Source of the DNA: Flaviramulus_B aquimarinus
GTDB lineage: Bacteria > Bacteroidota > Bacteroidia > Flavobacteriales > Flavobacteriaceae
Reading direction: 5' to 3'
NCBI RefSeq assembly: GCF_039543205.1
Contig: NZ_BAABJH010000001.1
Location: 992,001 to 1,056,000 of the forward strand
Length of the DNA: 64,000 nucleotides
The stretch's first letter is position 1. Each line of letters opens with the position of its first letter. The notes under the pieces were generated by a model. It saw only the letters and a list, made by a program, of their open reading frames with translations, searched no databases and was not told where the DNA came from. This document shows, piece after piece, positions 17,473-25,679 of the stretch. Made by a program: the position numbers and the translations under genes.

Positions 17473-18467
17473 TCATTCAACATCTTCCACAAAATATCTT
17501 TAAGCTCTGTAATACCTTGTTGTGCCACCGATGAAATAAATAGATACGGAATAGGAAGTTCATTATCCAACTCGACTTTCATTTCAGCTTTCAACTCATC
17601 ATCAAGCATATCGCTTTTTGAAATAGCTATGATACGCTCTTTGTCAAGCATTTCTGGATTGTAGCGACGCAATTCATCTAACAGAATATCATATTGTTTT
17701 CTAATATCTTCAGCATCGGCTGGAATCAAAAACAATAAAATAGAATTACGCTCTATATGTCTTAAAAAGTAATGTCCGAGACCTTTTCCTTCGGCAGCGC
17801 CTTCTATAATTCCTGGAATATCGGCCATAACAAAAGTCTGAAAATCGCGATACTCAACTATACCCAAATTAGGCTTTAGCGTGGTAAATTCATAATCAGC
17901 AATTTTTGGTTTTGCTGATGTAACTACCGATAGCAATGTAGATTTTCCTGCATTCGGAAAACCAACTAACCCAACATCGGCAAGCACTTTTAATTCTAAG
18001 GTAATGTACTTTTCTTCTAAAGGAAGACCAGGTTGTGCATAACGCGGTGTTTGGTTGGTAGACGATTTAAAATGCCAATTCCCCAAGCCACCTTTTCCGC
18101 CTTCGGCAATAATTTGTTCCTCACCATGTTCGGTAATTTCTAAAATAATAGCGTTAGTTTCCGTATCTCGAACAACGGTTCCTAGTGGCACCTCTATATA
18201 AACATCTTCTCCATCAGCCCCAAAACTTCTACTTTTACTGCCGTGACCTCCATGACCTGCTCTAATATGCTTTTTAAATTTTAAATGCAGTAGTGTCCAT
18301 AGGTTTGAATTCCCTCTTAAAATAACATGACCACCACGACCACCATCGCCACCATCTGGACCGCCTTTTGTAATATACTTTTCACGATGTAAATGCACAG
18401 ATCCTTTACCCCCGTTTCCAGAGCTAACATACATTTTTACGTAGTCAACAAAATTTCCTTCAGTCAT
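17469..18467 (-). CDS. obg: GTPase Obg
   Basis: A 332-residue GTPase. The N-terminal Obg fold is Gly-rich (SGNGGKGSVHLHREKY, GGPDGGDGGRGGH). The G domain has G1 GFPNAGKSTLL, G3 DIPGI, and a G4-type SKSD near residue 286. It is involved in large ribosomal subunit maturation and stress signalling in the cytoplasm. It lacks the extra C-terminal domain found in some Firmicutes, as is normal for Bacteroidota. It lies downstream of the hpt-adk fusion on the same strand, but 154 hairpin-rich bases separate them. Confidence 0.96.
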   Translation of the reverse strand: MTEGNFVDYVKMYVSSGNGGKGSVHLHREKYITKGGPDGGDGGRGGHVILRGNSNLWTLLHLKFKKHIRAGHGGHGSKSRSFGADGEDVYIEVPLGTVVRDTETNAIILEITEHGEEQIIAEGGKGGLGNWHFKSSTNQTPRYAQPGLPLEEKYITLELKVLADVGLVGFPNAGKSTLLSVVTSAKPKIADYEFTTLKPNLGIVEYRDFQTFVMADIPGIIEGAAEGKGLGHYFLRHIERNSILLFLIPADAEDIRKQYDILLDELRRYNPEMLDKERIIAISKSDMLDDELKAEMKVELDNELPIPYLFISSVAQQGITELKDILWKMLND

Positions 18468-18475
18468 AAGTCAAG

Positions 18476-18523
18476 TTAAAAGTTAAGAGTTAAAAGTTAA
18501 AAGTTTTCACTCTTAACTTTTAA
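18476..18523. repeat. 15-bp inverted repeat before obg
   Basis: Left arm TTAAAAGTTAAGAGT (18476-18490) and right arm ACTCTTAACTTTTAA (18509-18523) are perfect complements around an 18-base loop that itself contains two more TTAAAAGTT-like units. It lies 9 bases upstream of the obg start codon, in its leader. Confidence 0.75.
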
Positions 18524-18557
18524 TTTTTCCGCGGAAGCGAAAATATTTTAGAATATT

Positions 18558-18591
18558 AAAACTATAGCTTCAATTATAAAACTATAGTTTT
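18558..18591. repeat. 10-bp inverted repeat between hpt-adk and obg
   Basis: AAAACTATAG (18558-18567) and CTATAGTTTT (18582-18591) are perfect complements; AAAACTATAG also recurs directly at 18578-18587. It may form a hairpin in the intergenic transcript or bind a dimeric protein. Confidence 0.55.
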
Positions 18592-18600
18592 ATTTATGAG

Positions 18601-18620
18601 ATTCCTTCTTTCGCAGGAAT
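18601..18620 (-). repeat. ATTCC/GGAAT hairpin just after the hpt-adk stop
   Basis: ATTCCT and AGGAAT flank an 8-base loop. On the coding strand the hairpin begins within two bases of the stop codon. There is no T run, so it is not a standard terminator. Similar hairpins follow the stops at 29690 and 37972. Confidence 0.6.
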
Positions 18621-18621
18621 T

Positions 18622-19731
18622 TTAAAGACCGTCTATAACGGCACTTAAGCGTACCGTAATATCTTCAATACTACCAACACCATTAACTCCAAAATATTTG
18701 TTTTGTGCCGAATAGTAATCTTTTAGTATAGCCGTTTTACTGTAATATTCTGTTATTCTGTTTCGGATAATCGATTCGTCAGCATCATCAGCTCTTCCAC
18801 TGGTTTTTCCGCGTTCAAGTAAACGTTGTACTAAAATTTCATCGTCTACTTCAAGAGCAATCATGGCATTTATTTGTGAATCTTTACTATCCATTAACTT
18901 GTCTAAAGCATCTGCTTGTGCATTTGTTCTAGGAAAGCCATCAAAAATAAACCCGTTAGCATCGGTGTTTTTTTCAACTTCAGCATTTAACATATCAATA
19001 GTTACTTGGTCTGGAACTAACTCGCCTTTATCCATATATGATTTAGCCAGCATTCCTAAAGCAGTTTCATTTTTAATGTTAAACCTAAAAACATCACCTG
19101 TAGAAATATGCACTAAATTATATTTCTCTTTTAAAAAGTTTGCTTGCGTTCCTTTTCCCGCTCCTGGAGGTCCAAATAATACTAAGTTTGTCATGTGTTG
19201 CGTTTCTTTTATTTGATATACTTCTGGCAAATTCCTCCCCAAACCATCATAATCTAAGCCGTAGCCCACAATAAATTTATTAGGAATTTCTATACCAACA
19301 TAATGTAATTTAAAATCTTTTTTATAGGCTTCAGGTTTGTGAAATAGGGTAGCTATTTTTAACGATTTTACGTTTTCGTTTTTAAAAATCCTGTGTACCT
19401 CATGCAAGGTATTTCCAGTATCAATAATATCTTCTAAAATGATTACCGTACGCCCGGTTAAATCTTGAGTCAACCCAATTAACCTTTGGATATCTTCGGT
19501 AGATTTAACACCTTCATAAGATGCTAATTTTATAAATGTGACCTCGCAAGGGTTTGGATATTTCTTAACAAAATCACTCACTACCATAAATGAGCCATTC
19601 AAAATACCTATAAAAACTGGGATTTCATCCCCTACATCTTCAGCAATTTCAATAGCCAAACGCTGCATGGCTTCATCTATCTGCTTTGCAGAAATAAATG
19701 GTTTAAAATATTTGTCGTGTAGCTTTATCAC
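18622..19731 (-). CDS. hpt-adk: Hypoxanthine phosphoribosyltransferase-adenylate kinase fusion
   Basis: A 369-residue bifunctional enzyme. Residues 1-179 are HPRT, with the PRPP-binding motif VIILEDIIDTGNT and the Lys/Phe base-contact region KPEAYKKDF. Residues 180-369 are a full-length adenylate kinase: P-loop LVLFGPPGAGKGTQ, NMP-binding HISTGDVFR, GFPRTNAQADAL, and the lid Arg-rich segment LLERGKTSGRADD. It salvages hypoxanthine or guanine to IMP or GMP, and balances AMP, ADP and ATP. Fusion of these two domains is a recurring flavobacterial arrangement. An internal ATG at the domain border (complement of 19192-19194) could give a free adenylate kinase. It is divergent from purK, which keeps the purine genes together. 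Confidence 0.93.
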   Translation of the reverse strand: MIKLHDKYFKPFISAKQIDEAMQRLAIEIAEDVGDEIPVFIGILNGSFMVVSDFVKKYPNPCEVTFIKLASYEGVKSTEDIQRLIGLTQDLTGRTVIILEDIIDTGNTLHEVHRIFKNENVKSLKIATLFHKPEAYKKDFKLHYVGIEIPNKFIVGYGLDYDGLGRNLPEVYQIKETQHMTNLVLFGPPGAGKGTQANFLKEKYNLVHISTGDVFRFNIKNETALGMLAKSYMDKGELVPDQVTIDMLNAEVEKNTDANGFIFDGFPRTNAQADALDKLMDSKDSQINAMIALEVDDEILVQRLLERGKTSGRADDADESIIRNRITEYYSKTAILKDYYSAQNKYFGVNGVGSIEDITVRLSAVIDGL

Positions 19732-19752
19732 GGGTTATAATTTTTAAAGTTG

Positions 19753-19760
19753 CAAAGATA
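19753..19760 (-). promoter_or_regulatory. -7 box (TATCTTTG) of hpt-adk
   Basis: The minus strand reads TATCTTTG, an exact TAnnTTTG match, 22 bases before the ATG at 19731. Confidence 0.5.
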
Positions 19761-19773
19761 ATCAATAGATTAA

Positions 19774-19795
19774 CGTCCCGATAGCTATCTGGACG
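19774..19795. repeat. Short palindromic element between hpt-adk and purK
   Basis: CGTCC-C-GATAGCTATC-T-GGACG is palindromic over 22 bases apart from one mismatched pair. From memory, CCCGATAGCTATCGGG-type palindromes are common between flavobacterial genes, so this is probably a dispersed repeat and not a specific operator. Confidence 0.6.
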
Positions 19796-19838
19796 ATTTT
19801 TTGATTTACGATTTAAGAACTAATTTAAGATTTAAATG

Positions 19839-19846
19839 TATTTTTG
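19839..19846 (+). promoter_or_regulatory. -7 box (TATTTTTG) of purK
   Basis: TATTTTTG is an exact TAnnTTTG match, 31 bases before the purK ATG at 19878, giving an expected leader of about 25 bases. Confidence 0.45.
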
Positions 19847-19877
19847 CATATCTTAAAATCCGTTTCAGTAAAAAAAC

Positions 19878-21035
19878 ATGGCAAATTACTTTTCTTCAAA
19901 ATTTAAACTCGGTATCCTTGGTGGTGGACAACTGGGCAAAATGTTGCTTTACAACACCAGAAAATTTGATATCTATACTTGCGTATTAGAAATAAGTAAC
20001 GATGCGCCTTGTAAAATTGCCAGTGATGAGTTTCATTTGGGAGATTTAATGAATTATGATGCTGTTTACAATTTTGGAAAACAAGTCGATATACTTACCA
20101 TTGAAATTGAAAATGTAAATGTTGATGCTCTGGAAACTCTCGAAAAAGAAGGTATCAAAGTGTATCCTAGTTCGAAAACATTACGTACTATTCAAAATAA
20201 AGCGAAACAAAAATTGTTTTATGTTGACAAAGGTTTACCAACAGCACCCTTTTCACGTTTTGCATATACCTCTGAAATTAAAGATGCCATAAATCACGGT
20301 GGTATAACATTGCCTTTTGTTTGGAAATGTGCACAATTTGGCTACGATGGCACAGGCGTGAAAATTGTAAAATCTATTACAGATTTAGAGGGACTTCCAA
20401 ATGTAGAATGTATAACGGAAAATTTGGTTCCTTTTAAAAATGAATTAGCTGTTATAGTAGCTAGGAATCCATCTGGCGAAACCAAAACCTATCCTGTTGT
20501 AGAAATGGAGTTTCATCCTGAAGCCAACCAAGTGGAATATGTAATCTGCCCGGCTAGAATTAATGATACTATTGCAGAAAAAGCAAAAGATATAGCTTTA
20601 AGAACATCTAAAGCTTTTAATCACGTAGGTCTATTGGCTGTTGAAATGTTTCAAACACAAGACGATACCATTCTAATAAATGAAGTTGCCCCAAGACCTC
20701 ATAACTCAGGTCACCAAACTATTGAAGCCAGTTATACTTCGCAATTTGAACAACACATTAGAGCCATTTTAGATTTACCTTTAGGAAGAACGGATAGCAA
20801 AGTTGGTGGTGTGATGGTAAATTTGGTTGGGGCTGAAGGACATACGGGTCATGTCGTTTATAAAAATATTGAAGCCATAATGAAAATGGATGGTGTAACA
20901 CCACATATTTATGGTAAAAAGCAAACGAGACCGTTTCGTAAAATGGGGCATGTAACTATTGTGAATGAAGATTTAAACGAAGCCAGAAAAGTTGCCGAAC
21001 AAGTAAAAAAGACGATTAAGGTCATAAGTGAATGA
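19878..21035 (+). CDS. purK: N5-carboxyaminoimidazole ribonucleotide synthase
   Basis: A 385-residue ATP-grasp enzyme. The N-terminus KLGILGGGQLGKML is the nucleotide-binding start. The central ATP-grasp part carries PFVWKCAQFGYDGTGVK and the metal-binding ILINEVAPRPHNSGH. It carboxylates AIR to N5-CAIR with ATP and bicarbonate in de novo purine synthesis. PurE follows after 88 bases and catalyses the next step, so the pair forms one transcription unit. Confidence 0.95.
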   Translation: MANYFSSKFKLGILGGGQLGKMLLYNTRKFDIYTCVLEISNDAPCKIASDEFHLGDLMNYDAVYNFGKQVDILTIEIENVNVDALETLEKEGIKVYPSSKTLRTIQNKAKQKLFYVDKGLPTAPFSRFAYTSEIKDAINHGGITLPFVWKCAQFGYDGTGVKIVKSITDLEGLPNVECITENLVPFKNELAVIVARNPSGETKTYPVVEMEFHPEANQVEYVICPARINDTIAEKAKDIALRTSKAFNHVGLLAVEMFQTQDDTILINEVAPRPHNSGHQTIEASYTSQFEQHIRAILDLPLGRTDSKVGGVMVNLVGAEGHTGHVVYKNIEAIMKMDGVTPHIYGKKQTRPFRKMGHVTIVNEDLNEARKVAEQVKKTIKVISE

Positions 21036-21123
21036 ATCAAAAAAAATAAGTACCAAATTCCATCTTCTAAAGAGAATGATTGTTAGTTTTATTTGGTTAT
21101 TGGAATTTTAAATTTGGAATTTT

Positions 21124-21606
21124 ATGAATAAAGTAGGAATCATTATGGGAAGCAAAAGCGACCTGCCAGTTATGCAAGATGCTATAGACATCTTAAAAGG
21201 ATTTGATATTCAAGTTGAAGTTGACATTGTTTCGGCTCACAGAACACCAGAAAAATTGTTTGATTATGGTAAAAACGCACATAAAAGAGGTTTTTCAGTT
21301 GTAATTGCTGGTGCTGGTGGTGCTGCACATTTACCAGGCATGATAGCTTCTTTGTCACCACTTCCAGTCATAGGCGTCCCTGTAAAAAGTAGTAACTCTA
21401 TTGATGGTTGGGATTCTGTATTATCTATTTTACAGATGCCAGGAGGTGTCCCTGTAGCAACTGTTGCTCTAAATGGAGCAAAAAATGCTGGTATTTTAGC
21501 GGCACAAATTATCGGCTCTAACGACAAATGTGTGCTTGACAAAATAGTTACTTATAAAGAAGGCCTGAAAATTAAAGTAAACGAATCCGCTAAAGATTTA
21601 CAGTAA
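21124..21606 (+). CDS. purE: N5-carboxyaminoimidazole ribonucleotide mutase
   Basis: A 160-residue class I PurE. It carries VGIIMGSKSDLPVM at the N-terminus, the active-site segment SAHRTPEKLFDY with the catalytic His, and GAGGAAHLPGMIAS. It converts N5-CAIR to CAIR. Its length and motifs are normal. A strong terminator follows the stop codon by 6 bases. Confidence 0.96.
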   Translation: MNKVGIIMGSKSDLPVMQDAIDILKGFDIQVEVDIVSAHRTPEKLFDYGKNAHKRGFSVVIAGAGGAAHLPGMIASLSPLPVIGVPVKSSNSIDGWDSVLSILQMPGGVPVATVALNGAKNAGILAAQIIGSNDKCVLDKIVTYKEGLKIKVNESAKDLQ

Positions 21607-21611
21607 AAATA

Positions 21612-21644
21612 AAAAAGCCCCGAAGAATATTCAGGGCTTTTAGC
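21612..21644 (+). terminator. Rho-independent terminator after purE
   Basis: AAAAGCCC pairs with GGGCTTTT across a loop that contains a smaller GAA/TTC pairing; T residues follow. It closes the purK-purE unit. Confidence 0.8.
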
Positions 21645-21706
21645 TATTAACAAATAATTCTTATGAGTTAGTCACTCTTAATATTATTTGCAGCAAAAAT
21701 ATAAAA

Positions 21707-21732
21707 ACTTTACTATGCATGCATAGTAAAGT
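21707..21732. promoter_or_regulatory. Perfect 26-bp palindrome upstream of the M3 peptidase gene
   Basis: The half-site ACTTTACTATGCA is followed, without any spacer, by its exact reverse complement, making 26 bp of perfect dyad symmetry. It ends 26 bases before the ATG at 21759 and lies downstream of a possible -7-like ATTATTTG (21683-21690). The position and symmetry suggest an operator for a dimeric repressor. A cruciform or a processed RNA stem is less likely because there is no loop. Confidence 0.65.
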
Positions 21733-21758
21733 GAAATTTTAACATATTATTTAATAAA

Positions 21759-23795
21759 ATGATAAAAAAATCATTAATTACTCCATTTAGCACGAAGTAT
21801 AATACCGCTCCTTTCTCAAAAATTGAAAACAAAGATTTTCTTCCAACTTTTAAGCAAGCCATAGAAGAAGCAAAAACTGAGATTGATTCCATTACAGATA
21901 ATCCTGATGAACCTACTTTTGAAAACACTATTGAATCATTAGATTTTTCTGGTGAACAATTAGATAGAATTTCAAGTATTTTCTTTAATTTAAATTCTGC
22001 TGAGACCAACGAAACAATACAGAAAATAGCCCAAGATATATCGCCTTTATTATCAGAATTCAGTAATGATATTACCTTAAATGAAGCCTTATTTAAACGT
22101 ATAAAAACGGTTTACAATTCTAAAATTCAACTCGACTTAACAACAGAACAACAAACCCTTTTAGATAAAAAATATAAAAGCTTTTCAAGAAATGGCGCAA
22201 ACTTATCTGAAGACAAAAAACTTAAACTTCGAGAAATTGATAAACAGTTAAGCCAGTTAAAATTAAAATTTGGTGAAAACGTATTAGCAGAAACCAACAA
22301 ATTTGAAATGCTAATTACAGATGAAAATGATTTATCAGGTCTTCCCGATGGTGCAAAAGAAGCTGCAAAACAATTAGCGGAATCAAAAGATAAAAAAGGT
22401 TGGTTATTTACTTTGGATTACCCAAGCTATATACCATTTGTAACATACGCTGATAATAGAGAACTGCGAAAAAAAATAACATTAGCAGCAGGAAGTAAAG
22501 CCTTTAAAAATGATGATTTAGATAACCAAGACCATGTATTGCAAATTACTAAATTAAGGCATAAACGCGCCAATCTTTTAGGTTATAAAACACATGCCCA
22601 TTTTGTTTTAGAAGAACGCATGGCTGAAACACCAGAAACTGTTCTAAAGTTTTCAAACGAATTGTTAGAAAAAGCCAAACCCGCAGCAGAACGTGAATTC
22701 AAAAACCTAGAAAATTTCGCTAAAACGCTAGACAGTATTGATAGACTAGAAAAATGGGATGGCTCCTATTATTCAGAAAAACTAAAGCAAAAATTGTTTA
22801 ATTTGAATGATGAACTTTTAAAACCATATTTCAAATTAGAAAACGTTATTAATGGAGCCTTTACAGTAGCTAATAAATTATTCGATTTAAACTTTGAAGA
22901 GATTAATGATATTGATACCTATCATGAAGATGTTTTAACATACAAAGTCACAGATACTAATGGTGATTTGGTTTCGATATTCTATACAGACTTTTTTCCT
23001 AGATCAGGGAAGCGTAATGGTGCGTGGATGACTTCTTTTAAACCTCAGTACATAAAAGATGGAGAAAATAGCAGACCACACATTTCCATTGTTTGCAACT
23101 TTACTAAACCTACAAAAAGCAAACCATCACTATTAACATTTAACGAGGTAACGACTTTATTTCATGAATTTGGCCATGCGCTTCATGGCATGTTAGCCAA
23201 TACCACCTACCCGAGTTTATCTGGCACAAGCGTGTATTGGGATTTTGTAGAGTTACCAAGTCAGATTTTAGAAAACTGGTGCTACGAAAAAGAAGCTTTA
23301 GAATTATTTGCAACACATTATGAAACTGACGAAGTAATTCCGATGGATTTAGTCAAAAAAATAAAAGAATCAGCTACATTTCATGAAGGTATGCAGACCT
23401 TACGCCAATTAAGTTTTGGGTTATTGGATATGAGCTGGCATGGACAAGATCCAACCAACATAAAAGATGTAAAAGCTTTTGAATCTGAAATTTTCAAAAA
23501 CACAGTATTATATCCTGAAACCAAAGAAACTTGTATGAGTACGGCGTTTTCGCATATTTTCCAAGGCGGATATTCATCAGGTTATTACAGTTACAAATGG
23601 GCTGAAGTTTTAGATGCTGATGCTTTTGAGTATTTTAAAGAAGCTGGCATTTTCAACAAAACAGTTGCTAATAAATTTAAAGACCATGTATTATCTCAAG
23701 GTGGTACAGAAAACCCAATGACCCTTTATAAACGCTTTAGAGGTCATGAACCTAAACCTGAAGCTTTGTTGAAACGGGCGGGGTTATTGAAATAA
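21759..23795 (+). CDS. M3-family oligopeptidase (Dcp-like)
   Basis: A 678-residue zinc peptidase without a signal peptide, so cytoplasmic. The active site is HEFGHALHGMLA near residue 470, followed by the family's SGTSVYWDFVELPSQ and, later, FSHIFQGGYSSGYYSYKWAE, whose Tyr and His residues contact substrate. The length and the N-terminal NTAPFSKIENKDFLPTFKQA match peptidyl-dipeptidase Dcp and oligopeptidase A. It would degrade short peptides. It stands alone, with a 26-bp palindrome upstream that suggests specific regulation. Confidence 0.92.
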   Translation: MIKKSLITPFSTKYNTAPFSKIENKDFLPTFKQAIEEAKTEIDSITDNPDEPTFENTIESLDFSGEQLDRISSIFFNLNSAETNETIQKIAQDISPLLSEFSNDITLNEALFKRIKTVYNSKIQLDLTTEQQTLLDKKYKSFSRNGANLSEDKKLKLREIDKQLSQLKLKFGENVLAETNKFEMLITDENDLSGLPDGAKEAAKQLAESKDKKGWLFTLDYPSYIPFVTYADNRELRKKITLAAGSKAFKNDDLDNQDHVLQITKLRHKRANLLGYKTHAHFVLEERMAETPETVLKFSNELLEKAKPAAEREFKNLENFAKTLDSIDRLEKWDGSYYSEKLKQKLFNLNDELLKPYFKLENVINGAFTVANKLFDLNFEEINDIDTYHEDVLTYKVTDTNGDLVSIFYTDFFPRSGKRNGAWMTSFKPQYIKDGENSRPHISIVCNFTKPTKSKPSLLTFNEVTTLFHEFGHALHGMLANTTYPSLSGTSVYWDFVELPSQILENWCYEKEALELFATHYETDEVIPMDLVKKIKESATFHEGMQTLRQLSFGLLDMSWHGQDPTNIKDVKAFESEIFKNTVLYPETKETCMSTAFSHIFQGGYSSGYYSYKWAEVLDADAFEYFKEAGIFNKTVANKFKDHVLSQGGTENPMTLYKRFRGHEPKPEALLKRAGLLK

Positions 23796-23881
23796 ACATG
23801 GAATATTTAAATTATTGTATACTAGATCATAAAGCCTAAACATATGATTTATTAAACTATATAAAATTCATTTTTTTAGCT

Positions 23882-23889
23882 TATTTTTG
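23882..23889 (+). promoter_or_regulatory. -7 box (TATTTTTG) of the ECF sigma factor gene
   Basis: TATTTTTG is an exact TAnnTTTG match, 26 bases before the ATG at 23916. Confidence 0.45.
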
Positions 23890-23915
23890 GAATTCAAAAA
23901 AATTATTGCTCAATA

Positions 23916-24467
23916 ATGCCAAACCATCAAATTAATCCCAATAAGTGGATCGATTTATATTCAGATTATTTATTTAATTACACCATTTCGCGTGTAAGCG
24001 ATAGAGAGATTGCACAAGATTTGGTTCAAGATACCTTTTTGGCTGGTTTAAAATCAATGAAAAACTTTAAAGGAGAAGCCAGCGAACGCACATGGCTAAT
24101 TTCTATTTTAAAGCGAAAAATCATAGACCACTACCGAAAAATAAATTCAAAAAAAGGAAAAGCTGAAGTTAGAATAAACTACAATGACTCTGAAAGCGAA
24201 GGCGATTGGCTTGAAGAACGCGTTGCCGATCCTTTTGATAAGAATGCAGAGGATACCTTACAGAATAATGAACTTGCCGACGCCATACATAACTGCTTAG
24301 AGAAATTACCACAAAAACAGGCTGATGTTTTTAAAATGAAAACCATACTTGGCCATGAAACTGAAGTAATTTGTAATGAACTAAATATTACAGCGTCTAA
24401 CCTTTGGGTAATCATTCATAGAGCACGTACAGCTATGGCAGATTGCCTAAAAGAAAATTGGTTTTAA
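23916..24467 (+). CDS. ECF-family RNA polymerase sigma factor
   Basis: A 183-residue sigma factor. Region 2 spans about residues 12-75, with DREIAQDLVQDTFLAGLKSM and the -10-recognition helix RTWLISILKRKIIDHYRK. Region 4 spans about 125-180, with LPQKQADVFKMKTILGHE and a helix-turn-helix ending WVIIHRARTAMADCL. A variable acidic linker lies between them. The small Cys-rich gene at 24470 starts two bases after its stop and is the likely partner. The target promoters are unknown. Confidence 0.9.
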   Translation: MPNHQINPNKWIDLYSDYLFNYTISRVSDREIAQDLVQDTFLAGLKSMKNFKGEASERTWLISILKRKIIDHYRKINSKKGKAEVRINYNDSESEGDWLEERVADPFDKNAEDTLQNNELADAIHNCLEKLPQKQADVFKMKTILGHETEVICNELNITASNLWVIIHRARTAMADCLKENWF

Positions 24468-24469
24468 TT

Positions 24470-24730
24470 ATGAGTACAAAAATAAAGGTTACAATGCCTT
24501 GCGATGAAGCAAATCATGTTTGTGATAAAACACAATATAAAGAAGCCTCTTTATGGGACATGATAAAACTCAATATACATTTAATTTATTGTAGAGCCTG
24601 TAGAAAATATACTAAAAACAATACCATTTTAACTAAAAAGATAAAGGACTCTAAAGTTGAATGTTTAGATAAAGACTGTAAAGAATCGATGAAAAAAGAT
24701 TTTGATAAAGTTTTAAGCGAATATCAGTAA
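24470..24730 (+). CDS. Small Cys-rich protein, possible zinc-finger anti-sigma partner
   Basis: An 86-residue protein from the ATG two bases after the sigma-factor stop. An earlier in-frame ATG at 24443 would overlap the sigma gene and is less likely. It contains CDEANHVCDKTQY and later HLIYCRACRKYTKNN; the H-x3-C-x2-C arrangement resembles zinc-binding anti-sigma (zf-HC2/ZAS) proteins. It also has a late CLDKDCK. There is no membrane segment. It would hold the sigma factor inactive in the cytoplasm. The 3' end overlaps the convergent UbiA-like gene by 18 bases. Confidence 0.65.
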   Translation: MSTKIKVTMPCDEANHVCDKTQYKEASLWDMIKLNIHLIYCRACRKYTKNNTILTKKIKDSKVECLDKDCKESMKKDFDKVLSEYQ

Positions 24731-25546
24731 TAAAATTAGCCATAAAATTGGCAATCCCTCTACCCATAACGAACTGTAGTAATGTCCTTGTTTGATTTTT
24801 GAAAATACCAAGAATAAAAGCGTAACTACTGCTACAGAACCTAACACAAGAATGTTTTCAAAATAAATATCGTCTTTAAAGCATTCTAAAAATAAAAATA
24901 TAGCCAATAATAACACGCCTATCATTTTTGTTAACCTTACCCCTATATTTTGTGGAATTGTAGAAAGTTTTAAACTATCATATTGCAAATCCCTGATTTC
25001 AAATGGAAGCATCAAAACTAATATAAAAACATAGCGTTGTATACCCGTTATAATAACATTTATGTCTATTAAATGATTATTGTTTATCAATGGGATAAAA
25101 ACAGTAACACCAGCCCAAACCAAAGCAATTAAATAGATTTTAAGTCCGCCAATACTTCTTAAATTATGCTGCTTATCTAAAAACAAACTTTTAGGCAAAA
25201 AAGGAATAGCATATAAAAAGGTAATAACTCCAAAACCTGCAATGTAAAATAAGGTAGTTTTATTTAATTGAAATGCATAATAACACATTAAAACAAAACT
25301 AATAAACGAAAATACTTGGATAGCCTTTAACCAATTTGCCAAGCTTCTATGATGAAATTTTGCAATTCCAAAATACTTCACAAAATTATAGCCCGTAATA
25401 GACGCATAAAACACAAAATATAAAATGCTTTCATTATACTCCAAACCGAATTCCAACAAAGTAATCCATGTTAATGAATACACAGCTAAAGCAACATGAA
25501 TGCTACTGTTTATATAAAAATTTAAAAGCTGTTTTATAAACTTCAT
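24713..25546 (-). CDS. UbiA-like integral membrane protein
   Basis: A 277-residue protein with about eight to nine hydrophobic segments. The second half carries LMLPFEIRDLQYDSLKLSTIP, which looks like the second Asp-rich motif of UbiA prenyltransferases (D-x3-D followed by TIP..G). The first motif (N-D-x2-D-x3-D) is not evident; the equivalent loop reads ITGYNFVKYFG. It may be a divergent family member or an inactive relative. It is monocistronic. The substrate is unknown. Confidence 0.6.
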   Translation of the reverse strand: MKFIKQLLNFYINSSIHVALAVYSLTWITLLEFGLEYNESILYFVFYASITGYNFVKYFGIAKFHHRSLANWLKAIQVFSFISFVLMCYYAFQLNKTTLFYIAGFGVITFLYAIPFLPKSLFLDKQHNLRSIGGLKIYLIALVWAGVTVFIPLINNNHLIDINVIITGIQRYVFILVLMLPFEIRDLQYDSLKLSTIPQNIGVRLTKMIGVLLLAIFLFLECFKDDIYFENILVLGSVAVVTLLFLVFSKIKQGHYYSSLWVEGLPILWLILLLIFA

Positions 25547-25644
25547 AAAACAAAAATAACCATACCAATTGTATTAGTGTTGATAACGTATTGGAATAGT
25601 TAAGAACTTTCCGTTTTACACAATAAAATGCATCAAATATTGCT

Positions 25645-25652
25645 TATTTTTG
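25645..25652 (+). promoter_or_regulatory. -7 box (TATTTTTG) of gcvP
   Basis: TATTTTTG is an exact TAnnTTTG match. The predicted transcript start, near 25659, is about 20 bases before the chosen ATG at 25680. Confidence 0.45.
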
Positions 25653-25679
25653 CGAATTATTTAATCAATTTTATTGTTA

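Noticed and set aside
18476..18523. A CRISPR-like or tandem repeat array at the TTAAAAGTT units
   Set aside because: The units are short, lack regular spacers and are part of one inverted repeat.
24443..24469. A longer start for the small Cys-rich protein
   Set aside because: It overlaps the sigma-factor gene, and ATG 24470 directly after that stop is the normal coupled arrangement.
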